A stretch of DNA of 64,000 nucleotides from Doris montereyensis (Eukaryota > Mollusca > Gastropoda > Nudibranchia > Dorididae). Position 1 is the stretch's first letter, and each line of letters starts with the position of its first letter. The stretch lies in the NCBI GenBank assembly GCA_037039925.1, contig JAXRKP010000134.1, forward strand, positions 384,299 to 448,298, in the 5' to 3' direction. This document shows positions 1-13,000 of the stretch, piece by piece. Below the pieces are notes generated by a model. That model was not told the origin of the DNA, made no database searches, and was given only the letters and a program-made list of their open reading frames with translations. The translations under genes and the position numbers were made by a program.

Positions 1-1349
<1,349 letters not shown>

Positions 1350-1351
1350 GT

Positions 1352-1662
1352 CAAGAGGCAAGATGTTTGACTTTCAACCAATAGGTTGTATGTTCAAGTC
1401 ACGGCTGTTGTTACCTTTTCTCGAGTTTGTTTCAAGTAAAATCCACCCCTCCCCCCCCCCTGGTCCATGTAGATGGATCAACACCTAATCCCACCGGAGA
1501 CGGACGATAACAAAAACGAGGTCCCGTGTGTGCAAATCACAACACTCTGTACACGATAAAGATTTCTTGGCAGTTTGCAGGGCAGTCCGGCAAAATTTAA
1601 AACAATCCAAGTGCAAAACCCCAGAAATTACCTTAGTTAGTATTCAGAATGTGGGTAAAAAT
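1352..1662 (+). repeat. tRNA-derived SINE, family A, copy 1
   Basis: The head resembles a tRNA: an A-box-like stretch (ggtggtcaagaggc) is followed about 45 bp later by a B-box-like gtatgttcaagtcac. The body shares long blocks with the reverse complement of 30,318-30,650 and with 55,397-55,635, including 'ggtccatgtagatggatcaa', 'cacaacactctgt' and 'gggcagtccg', which makes it a dispersed family. A poly-C tract at 1,447-1,460 interrupts it. Confidence 0.75.
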
Positions 1663-1666
1663 CAAA

Positions 1667-2453
1667 TAAAATAAGAATGCAATGAAAAGGTAAGGGGTGG
1701 GGTGACATAATATCCAAATCCACAACAAAACCCGGTCAATGCTTTTTCTTCTCTTTTCAATTGGAACCTTAGCTGATAGTTGCTCAATTAGATCAAGATT
1801 GCAAGTTCATAGGCGATAAAAAATAAAAAACAACCATGACAAACCCAATATGAATTCCCTCCTAAAAACTAACATTTTGTCGGTTATGTCTTATTCAGGA
1901 TGATCTTAGTTTCAAGGACATTGAAATATTCTTCACTGTAGAGAGTAAATAGCGGAAAGAGGGTAAAAAAATAACCCAACCCAACTGCATCTTATCAAAC
2001 CAAACCAAATAATAATAAAAAGCAACAACAACAAAACAACGAGCCAAAACAAATCAAACAACAAAACTGCCGGTACATAAAAACAACCAAAATAACACAC
2101 ATAACCTTGAGAGTATCATATCAATGCATACGTCTCATTGCTTGATGCGTTAATGCAAGTGTGTAGTCAGAAGAGCAATCCCCATGCCACACTACGATGG
2201 ACATACCTTAGACGCCAAGACTGTCTATTGATATAGGCGAGGTCAAGGAAAGGCACATCTTATTTATACCTCTCTTGTTCTTCTTCTGGAACTGACAATG
2301 TTGCTAAGTTAAATAATACCCACCCCTACCCGGTTCTTGCGATTTCCTGACCAAATATATAAAGAGCTGGGCCTTATTCAAGCTGACTGCTGTCACTCTG
2401 AGTCTCAGGTATAACCAACGGTCAATCACAGGTCTGTGCAAATGCTATACATA

Positions 2454-2455
<2 letters not shown>
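1667..2455. other. No gene seen
   Basis: AT-rich DNA with A-rich tracts around 1,960-2,100. No open frame, repeat or RNA gene could be supported. Confidence 0.5.
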
Positions 2456-2532
<77 letters not shown>

Positions 2533-2555
2533 TATATATATATAATATATGTTAT
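2456..2555. repeat. (TA)n microsatellite
   Basis: About 100 bp of nearly pure TA/AT dinucleotide repeat. Confidence 0.97.
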
Positions 2556-3790
2556 TATTAATATATTGTTGATTGCTGATAGATAGGTTTGATTTAACAT
2601 ATCTCCTGCTATGTACCCTTAATTTACTCAATTAATTGGTTTTTGTTTTTCGTGATTCATCGAATGATGAAAGAACGAGAGAAAAGCAGAAACAGAAAAA
2701 AGGAAACATGTTTCAAATTAACTTTTTCGACTGGGAAAAAAACACTCTGTTATAAAATAATGCTATACCACTTAGCATGATGACTACAAAAAAAAAAGAA
2801 AGCAAAACAGAACAACAAAGCAAAATTCCCAAAACAAATAATATACTTTTGTATTTTTCCTCTTGTGATCTTCCCTGTAATATTTTAAAGACTTTGATAC
2901 CGGTGTGTGGATATTTGCCTACTGCCTCTAAATGCTCGATTTTAATCATCATCATAATATTATATTTGCGTGGTATAGTCATCATATTCTCTTAATAGTT
3001 AAAGACGTGCGCATGCTAATATTCGTTGAACAGTAAAGATTAAATAGTGGTACCCATGGCTATGACAAGGTTGAAAAGAAGAGTAAGGTAAGTATACAGT
3101 AACTTAGTCACAACCGTTAATGTCAGTTTGGGGAAGAAAAAAGAAGACATTCATTTCTTCTCGTGTTATAATAGTACGGTACCAGAAACAATAATTTCAT
3201 ATTTCGTTGTGTCCTCGTAATTCAAGTACATGTAATTGTTACTTTTGATTTCTTCCTCTCATCACCCCACACCTCATCTCCCCCTGTTCCTCTCCTCTGA
3301 GTTTTCTTCCTCCCAGTCTTGTTCTTTAAATATAAGCCTATGTGTGTGTATATACGACCTCTTCATTCAATTTGTCAAAGGCAAGTCCGGTATGGAAATG
3401 TAGGCAACTGTTCAATGGACCTTGGAAAATAAGTCGCATTTAAGGTGGAACTTTCCCTACGTTTCAGCAGATTATGGGTTTGATGAACTATATTCTCACT
3501 ATCAATTGTGTTTCCATGGTCAAGGCCACTAATGGGCAATTTCAAATTTTACATGGATTTATCACAATTGTAATTGATCCATGCTGAGTGAAACAGTGAA
3601 ATATTCCCTTCAACAACAAACGAAATGAAACAATGTTTACAATAAACGAACTGAAATAACGTTATCATGATATTGAATATATACCAAAACTAGATCTATG
3701 TAAACATTAGGCCACCGCTCAATCAGCGTGTCGCCTCACTTTATTTTTTATCAGATGCCCTCTCCCTTGCTCCTTCTTCGATATGTTTAT
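2556..3790. other. 5' flank of the MAT gene
   Basis: Non-coding DNA upstream of the MAT promoter. Overlapping open frames on both strands at 2,713-2,995 are low-complexity and show no domain. Nothing else could be identified. Confidence 0.5.
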
Positions 3791-3796
3791 CATTAG

Positions 3797-3870
3797 CCAA
3801 TAGAATGTCTCTATTTAATCACGTGAACGGTGTACTATTATAAATGAGCAAACCGCCGTTGACTCGATCT
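3797..3870 (+). promoter_or_regulatory. MAT2A: MAT core promoter: CCAAT, E-box, TATA box
   Basis: A CCAAT box lies at 3,797-3,801, a palindromic E-box CACGTG at 3,820-3,825 and TATAAA at 3,839-3,844. A start site 25-35 bp past the TATA box would leave a 5' UTR of about 40 bases before the ATG at 3,912. CACGTG is the site bound by Myc/Max-type bHLH factors; a role here is inferred only from its position. Confidence 0.65.
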
Positions 3871-3911
3871 CTTTTCCACCACAACAGACGATCGGTAACA
3901 CTGAATACGAA

Positions 3912-4029
3912 ATGGCTGCGAACGGACTACATTACAAAGAATTAAATCATCACTACGCTGAAGAATGCAGCCAAGACGATGTTGGATCATTCCTCTTCAC
4001 GTCAGAATCAGTTGGAGAAGGCCATCCAG
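3912..4029 (+). CDS. MAT2A: MAT exon 1 (start codon)
   Basis: The ATG at 3,912 opens a frame reading into [13 protein letters not shown]. The 5' splice site is CCAG|gtcagt; the exon ends in phase 1 and its last G completes the Asp codon of HPDK with exon 2. The acidic leader before FLFTSES is longer than in human MAT2A. Confidence 0.93.
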
Positions 4030-7000
4030 GTCAGTTTCGACATGAAATAACAAATTATGTGTCCTATGTGAGGCAACAACTCAGTGCCAGAATGAGTGCA
4101 GAATGGGACTATAGATTCTAAGTGACAGTGACTGACGATTGCCAAGCAAGCGTGCTGGTTTTGTTTTGGTATGGAAGGCGTGCGTGTTCTTTTTGTTTAC
4201 CTTTATTACGATATCGAGGTCTAGGTTACATCTGCTGTATTGTTATTAGAGCTAGGTTTATTGGATGCTGAAAATCGTCCAGCCCAGCCAAACGTTGATA
4301 TCTATGGTTCTAAATTCCCAAATGAGGAAAATGGAAGAGAGATTATCGTTCTTTCTCAGATCGGGATTTGGAAAGTGCACGTGCGCTCGGTGCCGTGGCC
4401 GAAGGAGCATGATATTAATGATTACAACATAGACAAAAGACAATTTAGATATAAATCTTAGATCTAGAAAACTAGATCTTCTAGTCTAGATCTATAATCT
4501 AGATAAAAGCTCTAGAGCTAGAATACATCTAATATCTAGATCTAGATTTCTGAGGCTAAAGACTAGAACTAAGAATAAAATTCTTCTTATTTCTCTAGAT
4601 TTAATGGTAGATCTGGCCAGGATTTATATTGTGACAACTGAATCGAAATTGAAAAAAATATTGTCATGAATGTCATTGTATGAGAATGATGTAATAATAC
4701 CAAGGACACTGCAATTATGTCTTTTTTAAGGTACAGAGTTGAGTCACCTTCCCCACGCTTTTCCCTCACCTTGGTCTCCCTTTTGGGGCAAGCAAGGGGA
4801 GCAGAGAATCAGTGATTCCATGTATTTGGCATCCATTTTGCTTCATATCATAATCTCAAGACAAAATGATGTGTTGTGTGTGCTTCAATTGCTCATCAGT
4901 TTTGGTGCTAGCAAGGCGATACAAATTTAGTGCTGTGGTAAAATACTGGCCACAACTGATTCGGGAATTGCATGTGGGAAAGGGTTGGGCTGGTGACTCT
5001 ACTCTAGCGTAAAGAACACATTTCCTGTGAGTATAGTGGTTTGAACTCAGCCTCACGAGACACGTCACTATTGTGACAAAGCTCTTTCTTTAGCTGACTA
5101 AATCCAATTACATGAGTGCTAAATGTAAGTGGTCTAAGTGTGAGTATGACTTTTACCCACCGTAAGTTTATTGGGGGATCTCACAATCCCTTACCCGGAA
5201 TCTATTTATTTACTTCATCTCTGATGTAGCCCAATCTATAATCTATATTTCCATTCACAGATAAAATTTGTGATCAAATCAGTGATGCCATCCTAGATGC
5301 TCATCTGGCACAAGATCCCCATGCTAAGGTAGCTTGTGAATCGGTTACAAAGACTGGTATGGTCCTTGTGGCAGGAGAGATTACATCAAAAGCCAATGTG
5401 GATTACCAGAAAGTGATCAGAGACACTATCAAGGAAATTGGCTATGATGATTCATCAAAAGGTGGATAACAATCTTATTTATTAACACTAACACTTAGCT
5501 GCTATTTGTAAATTTTGTTTCCATCCTTCACTGTCCACCTTAGGTGCATTTGTATCCATTATTCTCATTTGGACAGTGTGTTGTCTCTATGTACTGTTTT
5601 GTAGTAATTTTTCATGGAAAATTGGGGGAGGGGTTGGCGACAACGTTCCCTCTAAACTGCGCTGCCAGGGAGACATAGTGCGACATTTATTAAATGTCTG
5701 CACACCAATGAAAAACAATTACAATCTCTATATATTTTTAGTCTTTTTTATAGGCCTATAATTTGATTTTAAAGATGATCACCATAGCTGGGCATTAATT
5801 GATGTAAAAAAAAAGAAAAGAGTTCACGTCATGTATTTTTGTTTCTCACAGCCAGGACAATACCATTTTGAAATCCATTTTCCATTTTTGTTGGTTTTGA
5901 GATTTTAATTTTTCTCAATTTAAACGCACTGAACAATTGTGTCTTTTCTTACACTCAAACCTCGTTTTACTTCCAACTGTTGTGCCAGTGGTAACCTGGC
6001 ATAACGAAGATGTCCTTTGTCAGTACAATGTGTTCAATAAGGAGATCATTTTATCTAACAGACCTCAAAATGGATATAAGCCTAAGTACAATGCTGTGAA
6101 GCTCACTTTCGCCACTCAACTACTCAATTGGACCTAATTATAGCAATGCATACCCCGCCAAGCTATTGTCAGGATGACTCGATCTGTGCCTATGCCTCTA
6201 CTCTTCATTCGGCTGAACTAAGCAGTGGGCGACTAACGTCTCCAAACCTTCAGTTCTCTCATTCTCAAAGAGGTCGCCTTGTGTCAATAATGTCAGTGTC
6301 ATTTGTATAAACTTAGTAAGCAAAAGAGTACATAGGAAGGCACACATGGCAGTGATGCTTGTGTGTGTGTGTAGTGTATTTTTGAATCCATGATCTGTGA
6401 CCAATCCAAACTAGATTCTACTTCTACCCATCTGCATTACTTTGGGGAAGGGGCACAGTGGCGGTATCACAACTTGTATTTTACAATAGTTATTCTTTCT
6501 TTATCAGTTCCCATTCTACCTTCCGGTATATGGGTTTAGATGCCCGAAATGATCTTTCTCTAGACTGCCCTGTCCTGGCATTTTCTGTTTCGTTCCGTGA
6601 AAGTTAACTTTCTTGGCTTTAATGCCTATTAATTAAAGAACATCAATGACAAATCATCGGCAGTAAACGGGTTTTATTTTCATTGTTTTGTAGTATCAGA
6701 TCTGTTCAAAGGTGAATAGCTGGCAGTTACCAAAGAGTGTTTTTAGTATTTTCTCATTTTGCTCAAACTCTTTATATGACAGTATCAACTTGCAAGAAAC
6801 GGTGCTAAGTGGTTGGATAGTACTGAAATATTGTTTGTTTCAATTGTACGTCTATTTATAAATTTTTACCTCCACGTAGACCTACTGAAATGCCTTTAGC
6901 TAAAATTAAGAATATCAAAATAACGAGAGAGAGGAGAAACAAGTTGTAATTCATTTACTAAGTGTAGTGGGGTCATTTGACATTTTTTTAATGGGGTTAA

Positions 7001-10000
7001 TAAATATATGTAATGTGATAAAATTAAATGGATAAATTGTTTTTATGAGAGTGATGTGAATTCTGGCGGTAATTTAAAAAATGGCAATAGGAGTAATAAT
7101 TCTATAAAATATAAGTTTAAATATAAAAATACTTTACAAGTGCATGCTAAAAAATGATAAAGATCTCTACAGCACTAAACCAGCATGCAAACAAATTATT
7201 TTTAACTTATTCTGCTTTACACGATTGGTGATGTGTATTATTATTTCTGTATTTGATAATTCTAATAAATGTGTTCAAAATGACATATTAACCCTAGTAG
7301 CGATCCCCATTTTACTGGGATGTGGAGTTGCCACAGCCGCTTGAGTGGAAAAATTAGCGCGTGGCAAATGGAAAAGCCAAGATTTTGACTAGGGTAGAAA
7401 AGGGACTGTATAAAACTGTGATAAGTGATACTAGACATTTTCTGAAAGCTGATAACATGAGACATTAATATTTTGATATTAGACGTAAATTTAGTTTATT
7501 GATTATTTGTCTTTAGACCGAGAAGGAAAAATGGGGATTTCTTCCTCTGATAACTCTTATCTAGGTCATTATGATTCGTCGATTCATTCATGAATGACAT
7601 TTAACTAGGGCCACTGTTGTCAGTTTACATCACCAACTGTCTAACAACACTTAGATCACTTAGATCAATGATCTTCAATGTGTTGACAAACAATGAAACG
7701 CTAAACAAAAGGGGTGATTACACCGTGAACACTACTCAGTAACGTGCTGCACTTCGCCGATTGATAACAAGGCCTCTAGGGATGCTATGGGCTTGAAATA
7801 ACGATGTTTTCATTGGCTGTTACTTCACTATATACTTGAGCATTTACTACGCCATTTTACCTAAAATGTCAGGGTCTATGTCCTTTATATAGGGTCATGC
7901 AAAAATATTAAATTATTCTTCCCGGGGTCAAACACGCTCATGATTGTCAAAAACGCCCTAATTAGTTATATGCTATTTAAAAACAATAGGGCTGTGGCAA
8001 TCTTCCCTGAGGTCCAATGGTGGCATGCCCTTTGTATAGGGCCGGCCTTTAGATGGTTAAACAATGTAAAACTTAGGATTTTGATTTCATGCAAGAATAT
8101 TAAATTATTATAAATGTCAAATAATCGTAAATCAAGTTCAGTGCATCAAATATTGTGGAGTTATTTTTTCTGGAACGATCTAGACACATTCTGCTCTAAT
8201 TCAAAGCTTTAGCTCTTAAAAATTCTATCACATCCACCAAAGTCAAAAACTGCATTTCAACAAATATTAAATTAGTTATCCAATCAAATTAATTTGGGTG
8301 TGAGATTTTTAAATACAATTTATTTACTATAAAATAATGATTATATTATTGTATTCCACGTAAAATAAACGAGTTTTAGGTTTCCAAATGAACATTTTGA
8401 AAATAGGCCTAAACTTCTCATTGAAAATCATCACTGGTAACATGGGAACTGTTGTTGCTGGAAGGTTTATTGATGATCTCGTTGTGATCTACAATTCGTG
8501 AAAATGACGTGCTGTCATCACTCATAACATGTTTTTCCCTGACATTGAGGAAATAACTGAATTTTCTGCAAATCGTGAATTCATAATGCTTTGAAGAGAA
8601 AGCAACACAAAGTGTTTTGACGTGGACTATTTTAAGTAGTTTTATTCTCATAATTTCGATCTCAATGACCTAATAATTAGGTTTACATCTGTAAATGAGA
8701 AATGTTTACACTCACGAGTTAAATCTTCTTTGCCTTTTCTGTTCCTTTTTTTCTTTCTTACCATACAAAGTAGAACAATAATCCAATCTTACTTGGCATG
8801 ATGCAGAAGTGTAGAAACATCAATTTGCCTTTGTCAACTTATCTTGGTTAAATTACATTCTTGGGATGGATGATTACAAAGTTCTCAAAGGACCCCATGG
8901 GAGGAGACAGATATTTATCAAAATTGCCTATTATCCCTTTCCATTTATTCGCCAGAATTAAAATTTCATATTTTTCAACTATTACAGGGATAAATTTTTT
9001 TTTCAGGCTTTAGCCAGTTAAATCAACTCTTGATTGCAGCTGCCCCCCTGTTTATTTTACCAGAATCAATATCAGGTTCTCCTAAAATGAAGTGTTTTGT
9101 TTCAAGAACTGCTCACTTGCGCAGATTTCCATAGATATGGTGGCATCCCTGCTGTTGTAACTGTCAAATGTAGTCTAGGAATCCCTAATTAAATGCCTTG
9201 TGTGAATTCAGCAAGAGTAACATGTGTTGTTAATTTTACATCATCATGACTTCAACCACGAGACCCCTGGTGAGAGACAGCACAACACCAAAACATGTAT
9301 ATATATATATATTATATTTATATTATGAATCTCTGTTTTTTTCACAGGTTTTGACTACAAAACTTGCAATGTACTGATTGCTTTAGAGGAGCAGTCTCCT
9401 GATATTGCTCACAGTTGAGGTGTCCATGTTGGGAAAGATGAAGACGACATAGGTGCTGGAGATCAGGGTCTTATGTTTGGATATGCCACAAATGAGACTG
9501 AAGAATGTATGCCCCTTACTGTTGTCCTCTCACATCAACTTAATGCCAAAATTGCAGAGCTCCGTCGAAGTGGAGTTTTGTCATGGGCTAGACCAGATAC
9601 CAAAACACAGGTATGAGAATGCAGCTTGCATCAGATATATAGTTGAACCTGCTTAACCTAAATCTTGTAGAAACAGGCAAAAGTTTTGTTTTACTGAAAA
9701 TGCCTTTCAGCAAGAGATATATTGCAAGTGCGCATCATCATATGTGATGGTTCCATATTTCTTGGTTTTTCATTTTGCTTCAAGTAAGATTTTTCAAGCT
9801 CATCATGTTGGGAAAGTGACTATATAGGTGCCTGAGTTTGATCTTAAATAAATCAAAATATTAGTTTGATCTTAAATAAATCAAAATATTTTTGCTTGTG
9901 AAACGCAAAAGAGAATTTGTCAACTGACAAATTTACGATTTGCACCCCCTACTGGCCAAATCGATCGGATGGATACATTGAAATGCGTGACTTGTTTTAG

Positions 10001-13000
10001 AACTGCTGAAAGTGCCCCTTCATTAGTGTCATTTTCTTTGATTTGTCTTTACAGTTTGAAGCATATTCTTCTTTAATGTTTGTTACACCTTTGTTCACCC
10101 GCCACTCCGCTAGAACAAACTTAGCTACGTCGTGACATGTTCTAGTTTACCCGACCAACGGTGTGAAATGGGGAATTGGTGATTTTGAATTTATAAAGCA
10201 TGCCCGTAGATTATGTTGGATTATGATTTGTTTAAAAGCAGTCTCTTGTACCTTACCTGTGGTTAACTCAGAAACCACTGTATCGGTTATAGGTGACATC
10301 TGATAACTATCTCGACATCTAGGTCATGATTCATCGATTCATTCATGAATGACATTTAACTAGGGCAGCTGGTCAGTTGACATCACCAACTGTCTAACAA
10401 CACTCAGATCACTTAGATCAATAATCTTCAATGTGTTGACAAACAATGAAACGCTAAACAAAAGGGTGTGATTACACAGTGAACACTACGCAGTGAAGTG
10501 CATCACCTCGCCGATTGATTAAAGTAAACGATGTTTTGATTGGCTGTTACTTCACTATATACTTGAGCATTTACTGCGTCATTTTACCGTAAAAAAGGAC
10601 AATGGAATTTTCCATTATAGGTCAGTCTATGCCCTTTATACAGGCCGTGGCTCTTCCCGGTCAAACAAGGTACGCCCGATCCAATGATTAAAGGTTAAAA
10701 TACTGATTTGATCCAAGAGTTTATTTGCTAAGAACCTAAAGCAGGTTATATTTGAAATCTACATGCAAAATATGGAGGTTGTGGGTGCAGTGGTTCCTGA
10801 ATTTTGGGTGGTCAAAATTTGAGAATGTACAGTTTTATATTTATAGATAATTAGTGCTTGAATTGTATTCATAGCTGTCAACCAGTATGTAAAGACATGT
10901 TTAGTTTGTTCTTTTGACTCTTGAGTCTGTAACTCTGTTTACTTTGATAAGTGCATGTTCAGTCTACCACCTTTAATCCAGCATAGTCTAATCCGACTAT
11001 AATTGGGAAAGAAAATAAATCTCTTTGTTCTCTCAAGAGATCAGACATAACGTTATTCAAACTCCGACACTCATTTTCAACAACATTTTAATATATAATA
11101 CATATCACGTTGTCCAGTGTTGAACAATGAAAAAAAGCGGCGATCAACACGCTGTCACGGGTGTGATCTGAACTCATCAGTGATGTGTTTCACATTTTTC
11201 GATTCTGCTGGGGCAGACAGCCAGGGCGGCTAGCTATAGATACGCAATTATGCATGTCTGTCTTTCCTTTCTCTTCCGCTTTTCTCTCTCGTTTTAAAAA
11301 GAACCCCTAAGTTAACAGCTTACACTCAGAGAAACTGGTGTGAAAATCCCTGAGTTCATAAAAATATTGTTGCATTTCGCCAGAAAGGCCAGCAATGGGT
11401 TTTTTTTTTTTTTTTCCCTTAATATTTAAGCTATATATTATTATGTTCTCCATGGTTTCTGGAATATTACAGTCCTAGCAGATGACAATTAGTTTTCACA
11501 GTAGTCTTTTCAATTTGAAAACGTTGGCAGCTATTATAAGTACCCTGGGATTTTACAGTGCTCCTATCCATGGCCTCTTAATACAGTTGTGTGAGAGGAT
11601 TAAATTTGGATCACATCTTCATTTCCTCCTTTTTTATTTAAACATATTCAGTCTGACCGTCACACTCTAATACTTTTCATAGAACTATTGTTTTCAACAT
11701 ATATTTCCAGGTGACAGTTGAGTACAAATATATAAAGGGTGCTGCAGTTCCGCAGAGAGTACATACCATAGTGGTCTCAGTCCAGCACGATGAACACGTA
11801 ACGCTTGAACAGTTGAGAGTAGATTTGAAAGAAAAAGTGATCAAGTCCGTAATTCCCTCAAAGTATTTGGATGACAAAACTGTGTACCATTTGCAGCCCT
11901 CAGGAAAATTTATTATTGGAGGTCCTCAGGTAAGAGCGGGCATGGTTGAATGTGAAGCGTTGAAATGTTTTAGTGAATTTCCACCTTTTACAGGCGCTGC
12001 TGCTAGGTCCTATTTCTTTCTTTTCCTTCTTTCACCTGTCTTTCATCTTGTTTCCTCTTAATTCACCCTGGGATCACCACAATGGTGGACTGGGAAATTT
12101 TCAATTAAATAAATCCACAACTATCCTGTTTTATATTATACTTTCTCAAATGCTGAGAAGGAACTGTATAGGCACTCTAATGTTGTTATGTCAAAATTAG
12201 CAAATAAATGAATACACAGGAAACCTCGGATTCAACGAGATTGCCGGGACCTTCCTGGGGTTCTCGTTGAATCTGAGATGCCTCTATGAAAGACTTCTTT
12301 TACATTTACTACTATTGATGATATTGTTATGTTATTTAGACCTGGTTTATGAAAAATTAATTGACAATTTAAAAGTGATGTCAAGCGTAGCAAAGCGTTG
12401 TCCCTCTTTTGACCTGACACTTATCACGTTGGTATGATGTGTATGTAAATGTGTTTGTGCTTCTAATCTGTAAACGTGAATTGGTTGAAATGCTATTTTA
12501 AAAAACCGTGTCGACCTGTCTCCGGATAGATCAAGATCTAATATGAATAGAATAGTCAAAGGCCTAGTAACTAGCTAACTATTGTTAAAACTGTTGATTT
12601 TCTTCGAAGTCCTCGACACTTGGTAGATTAGATCTAATTGATAGTGCAATCATAGTTGATAGGGGGAAAAGTGTCTTGATCTAATTTATCAATCAATTTT
12701 TTTAACATCTGCAATGTGGCACCTTGAATTTGTTGATTGGAATCACTCATTCATGTTTATTGATCTATATCTACCTTCTAAAAGAACAAATTGAGTGTTG
12801 GAATGTCTATTACACAAAGTGTATAATGATTCATTCTTGTCTAGATCTTGTTCTACTTACTTAGGAAGGTGGATACAGATGGATTTGCATTGTGTTGTCA
12901 TTTTATTTAAGGGCGTACATGTTTAAATATGGTGCATAAGGCAAATCCTCACGCTGATGGGGAAAAGTAAACATAGATGTGCTCACAAGTTCCAAATGTT

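Larger units (their letters stand above)
5462..9347 (+). other. MAT intron 2
   Basis: A 3.9 kb intron holding a MITE (5,938-6,487), a LINE 3' fragment (6,492-6,630) and one copy of a dispersed ~350 bp repeat (7,541-7,940). The remaining AT-rich DNA at 6,720-7,540 and 7,941-9,290 shows no gene. Confidence 0.85.
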
